From Athripsodes cinereus (lineage: Eukaryota; Arthropoda; Insecta; Trichoptera; Leptoceridae): 64,000 bases of DNA. The stretch is taken from positions 10,850,001-10,914,000 of the forward strand of contig OX388322.1 of NCBI GenBank assembly GCA_947579605.1. The letters are read 5' to 3'. The notes below the pieces were generated by a model, which saw only the letters and a program-made list of their open reading frames with translations, made no database searches and was not told the DNA's origin. Both the position numbers and the translations under genes were made by a program. Shown here piece by piece: positions 58,865-64,000 of the stretch (position 1 is the stretch's first letter; the number at the start of each line of letters is the position of its first letter).

Positions 58865-58985
58865 TCTCTAAGACGTAAAAAGACATCTCTCTCGTGATTG
58901 TTTAATCTGTTATAAAAAGAAACGCATGTTTCGATCTATACAATTATGGGATTCTGCTACATAATGCACCAACACAATAAGTAGG
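58865..58985 (+). repeat. Family F copy, decayed
   Basis: CTAAGACGTAAAAAGACATC, AAGAAACGCATGTTTC and ATTATGGGATTCTGCTAC, then GCACCAACACAATAAGTAG parallel the hairpin and 3' motif at 33.5-33.7 and 35.4-36.0 kb. Confidence 0.6.
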
Positions 58986-60350
58986 TACGGAAAAATAATG
59001 TTTTTCGATTAAGAATTTCAATAAAAAAATATGGAAAAAAATGACATTCATGGCATTGTCGATCAGTCGCCAGACGAAAATATCAAATTATTTTCATTGA
59101 ATAAATTTCCATACAATATTATTTGATATTGAAGAGTTTTTTTATAAATTGTCCTTTCATTGTAGTCGTTAAAACCATTGTGAGTGAAAATAATTTATCG
59201 ATCAACATAGAAAAATTTATGAATTTATTACTTTTTTAAACAAACCATCATCACCTTGTGATAAATAATATTGTCAAATGTTTAAATATCGCAAAACAAT
59301 CAATTTACTTTTTATTATCATTTTGGAAAAACGCAAGTAAATTAATTATAATTTTCAATGGTTTTTAATCTTCTGTGGTAAACGACAGAAGACACACAGC
59401 GTGTGTAATGTGAAAAAGGTAAACTTTATCACATTACACACGCTGTATAAACCTAACTTTATGTAATAAAGGAGCCTCAATATTCCTTTCTGCATTAAGT
59501 TTTGAACATTTTTAACGACAGTTCACTAAGAGAATACCGTTTCTTAACACATAAGATACCTAATAGCCAAGAACATGTTTTGTAGAATGCTCTACAACAT
59601 TTCTGATAAATTATTAGAGGCTACTGTAAAAGAGGCTACTTAATTGACAAACAACCTATTTGAATTGAAGAACCTTTTTGCACCATGTACTTGTAAAAAA
59701 ACGAGAAAAGTAAAATAATAGAAATTTAGTAAGATAAAAATTTATTTATAAAGATTTTTATAATATACACACATATTATTATAGGTAGTAAGTAGTTGTG
59801 GAGAAAGTTATAAATGTTTTAACAATAAATTCTAGCGTTGAAAACAATAAGGATTTACCTTTACCTTTTGAACATAATTCCCGTGAACTAGCAAACAACA
59901 ATTGGCCACACACAAACCTACTGAAATAATTCTAAAGTGATTATAGCTACAAGTACCTACCTTGATACGTTATGTAATGTATATTCGGTGCTTTGTTTTG
60001 AAGCGTTAGAATCTTTCTTTTTATCCGACTGACCGGAAAACCACGGGGAATTTAAACCGCTTATCAAAATATGGGTAGCCGTATTTAATAGGGTTGATTT
60101 ATGTATAACTTAAATAAATACTCACATGCATAACATCCCTTACTTTTAAGGGTGCTTAATGCTTATTTATCAAAATGAAATATCTACCACGGTACGTTAT
60201 AATGTTATTTTGCCACACAGACAAATGCAAAGAGTTTATACACACAGCATTTTCACTGGGTGTGTATAAATAAGTTGATATTTAGTATGTATTTCCGTTA
60301 TCTTAGTACATATTTTCAATAATCTATGACAAAATATTAAATTTGGATGG
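58986..60350. other. AT-rich sequence with one hairpin
   Basis: 59397-59413 and 59429-59445 are 17-bp perfect inverted arms (CAGCGTGTGTAATGTGA). No gene recognised. Confidence 0.5.
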
Positions 60351-60353
60351 TTT

Positions 60354-60434
60354 GAATATGTTCATAGTCAGCATCACTCAACTATTGGGTGCAACGCCAG
60401 AAAAAAAAGAGAGAGAGAGAGAATATGTTCATAG
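60354..60434 (+). mobile_element. 53-bp retro-insertion with 14-bp target duplication
   Basis: GAATATGTTCATAG is repeated at 60354-60367 and 60421-60434. Between them is a 53-bp segment that ends CAACGCCAG, then an A8 run and (GA)n. An exact duplication plus an A-rich tail indicates a very short insertion by a LINE machinery. The parent sequence is unknown. Confidence 0.75.
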
Positions 60435-60492
60435 AGCTACGAACAGCTAAGCAACGAAAAAAAACGTAAATCTTAAAATCATGTGATTGAAT

Positions 60493-60723
60493 GAAAAAGA
60501 ATTGATCTATAACATATATTTTTTCCGTGAATATGTAACATTATTAAAGACGATTTAAAAAATGTAAAAACCAACAAAAAACCAGCATTTCGCGGTTTCT
60601 GAGTCTTAAAGACTCAGAAACCGCGAAATGCTGGTTTTTTGTTGGTTTTTACATTTTTTAAATCGTCTTTAATAATGTTACATATTCACGGAAAAAATAT
60701 ATGTTATAGATCAATTCTTTTTC
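60493..60723. repeat. Near-perfect 231-bp palindrome (115-bp arms, 1-nt spacer)
   Basis: 60493-60607 and 60609-60723 are exact reverse complements over all 115 bases, with a single A at 60608. Such arms with no loop are unstable in cells. It is either a very recent inverted duplication or an assembly artefact. No coding content. Confidence 0.9.
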
Positions 60724-61260
60724 TATTGAATGGTAATGTTTTGAGTTTGGATAGTTTATTTATTTTTTTGATAAAAATTCCGAAAAAAATAGCATTTTTT
60801 TGTTTTTGAATCACTTTGCTTGAATACCGGGTGGACCAGCGACATATTTTTTTTTTGTTATAATGCCTAATAATATTTTGCAGTGAACTGTCATGTAAAT
60901 ATTTTCAACAAATATTAAAATCAGTTTTAAAATTAAAAAAACCTTCAGTTGAGGAACAATTCATATTTGTATGACGTCTTTATTTTTGTCCATAAAAATG
61001 TATTTTACGACGAATTTAATCTTGATTTTTTTTTGCATATTTTATATTTTTTTTTATCTTATTAAGTACATAATGCAATATATTTATCGAAAACAATATA
61101 TTTTATACATCTTTTTTATTATTATTATTAAATATGAACAAATAACAAGGAGTAAAATATCCATGTAAAATGAGCAAGCTAATCGCTTCTTCCAACTAAC
61201 CCATTTTTTTAGTAGGCTTGCCCATATTTACTTTTTTATAAAAAAAATTATACATAAAAA
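60724..61260. other. AT-rich sequence, nothing recognised
   Basis: No supported feature. Confidence 0.4.
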
Positions 61261-61261
61261 A

Positions 61262-61425
61262 GAAATCACGACATAATTATCCCATAAGTAGGGTAACCAG
61301 CAGAACAGTTGCATGTAATAAACATGCAGGCCGTCTTCTCTGTGCCAATAAAAAAAATAAGACATTCAAGATGGGCGGCAAACCTCATCGCTGAAATTGA
61401 GTTGTAATACTTATGTCTTTATTTT
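61262..61425 (-). mobile_element. SINE-B copy
   Basis: AATTATCCCATAAGTAGGGT, AACCAGCAGAACAGTTGCAT, CAGGCCGTCTTCTCTGTGCC, ACATTCAAGATGGGCGGC, CTCATCGCTGAAATTGAG. Reverse orientation, moderately diverged. Confidence 0.75.
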
Positions 61426-61682
61426 TTCGAACACCTCTTTTCACTTTTTTATTGTAAGCAAAAATAACTTTTTTTGTTTTAACACCAGAGCACAACGTTT
61501 TTTTAATCAAAATTTAATGTGCTATGATATACCTGCTTGGTTAAAAAAAAAACACCAATACTGTATTTGAAATATGTATACAAAAAACATTTTGTCGAAA
61601 ATCCCTAAATTATTACCATCAGTGTAGCTGCATTTAGCTATGCCACCAATAATATATTATTACAACACGTAGAAATGCATTC

Positions 61683-61707
61683 TGTGTGTGTGTGTGTGCG
61701 TGTGTGC
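61683..61707 (+). repeat. (GT)n microsatellite
   Basis: Tandem GT units interrupted by one GC. Confidence 0.85.
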
Positions 61708-61716
61708 AGAAGTAAA

Positions 61717-62665
61717 GTGGTATCGAGATAACAGCGAGAGTCGCTGTTGTATTAGTGACAAAAATGGTAGGGTGACCACGTGACTCATGTCTTCTACGAA
61801 GTAAATAGATATTTTTGTAATTATGTTCTGAGTCACAACCCATGACAATGCATCGTAATTAACCAATATAAGATTTTTAGTATTAACGTACAATATAGTA
61901 ATACCTTTTACACTCAGTTCACTCATTAGCATTTCCTATTAGTGTGAGTAATATCCATATCCCATGTCTACTTAGGTACCTATTGTATACTTGAAAACAT
62001 ACCCCACATCTACCTGAAAATATATATTTTATACCTTTGACAAACATACCAGACATATCTACCTTAAAATATACCTTTTTTATCTTTGAAAAACATACCA
62101 TACATATCTACCTGATTATACACTATATAAATTTCTTCTTATCTTTAACTACAGGTAAACGTCACTCTTTAATTGACGTAGTCTAACACTCGTAATTATA
62201 ATTACCAAAAATCTACTATTGTTCTGATTAGTCATGCAAGTGTAGAGCGGGATAACTCTTCGACTGACTATCGAACATGACATTAAAATAGATATCGAAC
62301 TGGTGTAAACGGTCATAAATAAAAACTTCTTTATACCTTATAGAGAAAAACATTTTATTTCCATACAAAAAGTATAAATAAATAAATAAGATACAAGCAC
62401 AAAAAATTTATATTTTCCATCTCGAAAAAAATAAAAAAATAAATTTATTTACAACGTGTGGTCACCGTGCGCTAAGAAACAACCTTCCACTTTGAGAGCT
62501 TTCAACGTACTGACTTGCACACACGTCAACAACAAAGGGCTCTGTTTACGACCCAGCCCCTATCGGTATACACTCACACAATAACATTTTTTGTTTTTGG
62601 GCCTATACGTATACGTCTAGAACTCACTAATACAACAGCGACTCTCGCTGTTATCTCGATACCAC
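61717..62665. repeat. Pair of 42-bp inverted repeats about 0.9 kb apart
   Basis: 61717-61758 is the exact reverse complement of 62624-62665 (containing CAACAGCGACTCTCGCTGTT, itself a hairpin). Homology does not clearly extend outward, so they may be two copies of a small repeat rather than element ends. The interval holds no gene. Confidence 0.7.
61988..62118 (+). repeat. Three-unit tandem repeat, ~48-bp period
   Basis: AAACATACC begins each unit (61995, 62042, 62091), followed by ACATCTACC or ACATATCTACC. Units differ by a few bases. Confidence 0.8.
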
Positions 62666-62924
62666 TATACCTACCTAGATATAGGCTAAAATTTTATAGT
62701 AGTTATTATTATTATTCTCTTTTGTTAGAAGTTGTAATTATTATTATTACCTACTAGTGGTGGGACCAGTGGGGTAATGAGCAATTTTATTATTCCACAA
62801 ATTAATACAAAAATTTAAAAGCACACCTGACTTGAGAAAATGTCTATACCCTTCCCCCCATTTCCTCTTTCACATCGCCAATTTTTCGATTTAGTATAAG
62901 ACTGAGATATTTCACGATTATATT

Positions 62925-63215
62925 TATGTTCCGTTGAGCACTCGGTAAAGAATAGATCAACCACTTTTTTCTGTAAGTTTTCGAGTGTCCTGTAAAAGTC
63001 AGGTGTTCGAGAAATTTTTCATTTTAAACTCGGCGATAAGATTTGCCACCCTTCCTAAATGTCCTATTTTTTATTGCGGCTGATGCTGACCACCCCACTT
63101 GTGGGATAATAGATTAAAAGTTGCACCCTCCCTCACCCATGAATGTTACAGGAATGTCATCCATACATACTTGTGGGATAAGCCGTGATAGTATAGAAGT
63201 AGTAGATATGTATGT
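62925..63215 (+). mobile_element. SINE-B, nearly full length, split by a 60-bp insertion
   Basis: AACCACTTTTTTCTGTAAGT, TTTCGAGTGTCCTGTAAAAG, CGGCGATAAGATTTGCCACC, then CACCCCACTTGTGGGATA, where it is interrupted. It resumes as TTGTGGGATAAGCCGTGATA and ends in (GTA)n-like sequence at about 63212. ACTTGTGGGATA is present on both sides of the break (63097-63108 and 63169-63180). Confidence 0.82.
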
Positions 63216-63270
63216 GCCTACAATTTCAAAATTTACCCAAATTTTTGAAATTCTATCCCCCGTCGCCAGA

Positions 63271-63330
63271 TTTCCATTACGATACATAGGAATATTCCAA
63301 TTTCCATTACGATACATAGGAATATTCCAA
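63271..63330 (+). repeat. Perfect 30-bp tandem duplication
   Basis: Two identical 30-bp units (63271-63300, 63301-63330) beginning TTTCCATTACGATACATAGG. No difference between them, so the duplication is recent. Confidence 0.95.
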
Positions 63331-63750
63331 TATTTTCATACCTATAAGAAATTTATATGAAAAATATGTAATCGGGTGCTATTTTGCATGTGTGGAAAGC
63401 ACGCCACTGTGTGTCCTGCTGTGTGACGCACTAGTGTGTCCCCCTCTAACCTCTCCCCTCCCTCTTCATCGCTTCTTTCCGCATTCACTCTCTGGACTTT
63501 GTAAAAATAATTTGAGTAAATTCGTATGTGTGCTTGTATTGTTTGTGTATTGTGCTACAGAAGTTTATATTAAACAAGCAATAGAAATGCATAGTTATAA
63601 TCGTTGTGTATTTCATGTTATAGGTCGGTATTTATTGATTATCCTTAAATGTGGCTGCTATCATATATTATATAGTATCTGGTAATGATTTAGACAATAT
63701 TATTAGACAATTTGAAAAAAGGCACAAAATGTGACCTTGTCTTTATGAAC
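63331..63750. other. Spacer, nothing recognised
   Basis: A 97-residue plus frame at 63392-63685 has no recognisable motif and is probably chance. Confidence 0.4.
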
Positions 63751-63754
63751 AGTA

Positions 63755-63847
63755 CCCCTTACGTGCAGTTAGTTCACTGAATAACAAATTGTGGGAGATG
63801 CCGTGATGGTTTATTTTTATCATAATATGATAAAAATAAACCATCAC
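63755..63847 (+). mobile_element. SINE-B 3' end ending in a 22-bp palindrome
   Basis: CGTGCAGTTAGTTCACTGAA, AACAAATTGTGGGAGATGCC, GTGATGG matches the family. The 22 bases 63803-63824 are mirrored exactly by 63826-63847 with one A between, so the SINE end has been copied back in inverted form. Confidence 0.72.
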
Positions 63848-64000
63848 TATGTAAATAATGTCAACTTCCAAAAAAAATATATTTCAATTGATAATAAATA
63901 CTAGACTATGATATAAAATAAATCGTTAATGTTTTTCAACTAATCTAACCTAAAATTTTCAATTTTCAGAAACCAACATAATAATATCAAAAATTTTATT
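63848..64000. other. AT-rich window end
   Basis: Nothing recognised. Confidence 0.4.

Noticed and set aside
61660..61932. Minus frame with a run of Thr-His repeats
   Set aside because: Produced by the (GT)n microsatellite at 61683-61707.

Overview
This is eukaryotic DNA, very AT-rich, with no bacterial gene organisation. Every recognisable protein-coding piece belongs to a transposable element. The mixture (piggyBac, hAT and PIF/Harbinger DNA transposons, R1-clade and RTE-like LINEs, a fragment of a LINE with a restriction-like endonuclease, a tRNA-derived SINE) points to an insect, most likely a moth or butterfly; that assignment is inference. I found no convincing host exon, tRNA gene, rRNA gene or CRISPR array, so I read the window as a gene desert or a very large intron filled by successive insertions.

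Layout. 0.9-4.0 kb: a truncated RTE-like LINE, then a complete piggyBac element flanked by TTAA, whose 584-residue transposase is rebuilt from three exons. 4-12 kb: SINE copies, a second RTE-like LINE, a 45-bp foldback, a 1.4-kb hAT element with a perfect 8-bp target duplication, a small MITE and a 190-bp R1 tail. 12-20 kb: a possible composite DNA element (about 14.4-19.6 kb) filled with LINE fragments, both SINE types and a MITE. 20.5-23.2 kb: a 1.4-kb R1-clade LINE end with a 15-bp target duplication, then a decayed endonuclease-type LINE. 24-36.7 kb: SINEs, foldbacks, a 540-bp Harbinger-type MITE, several LINE ends and a dispersed unclassified repeat family. 37-56 kb: mostly featureless AT-rich sequence with scattered SINEs. 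56-64 kb: a small hAT MITE, a 231-bp palindrome, micro-insertions and more SINE copies.

Two observations stand out. First, four sites (34.6, 47.1, 48.4 and 49.3 kb) have the layout of type I hammerhead ribozymes with an ultra-short, mostly self-complementary stem III, as known from Penelope-like retroelements. Second, the commonest short repeat here (SINE-B) ends in the same 3' sequence as the local RTE-like LINE, which suggests the LINE machinery mobilises it. The piggyBac element looks intact enough to have been active recently.

All calls come from reading by eye; no alignment, database search or folding program was run. Clade names rest on recognised protein motifs and on target-site duplications.
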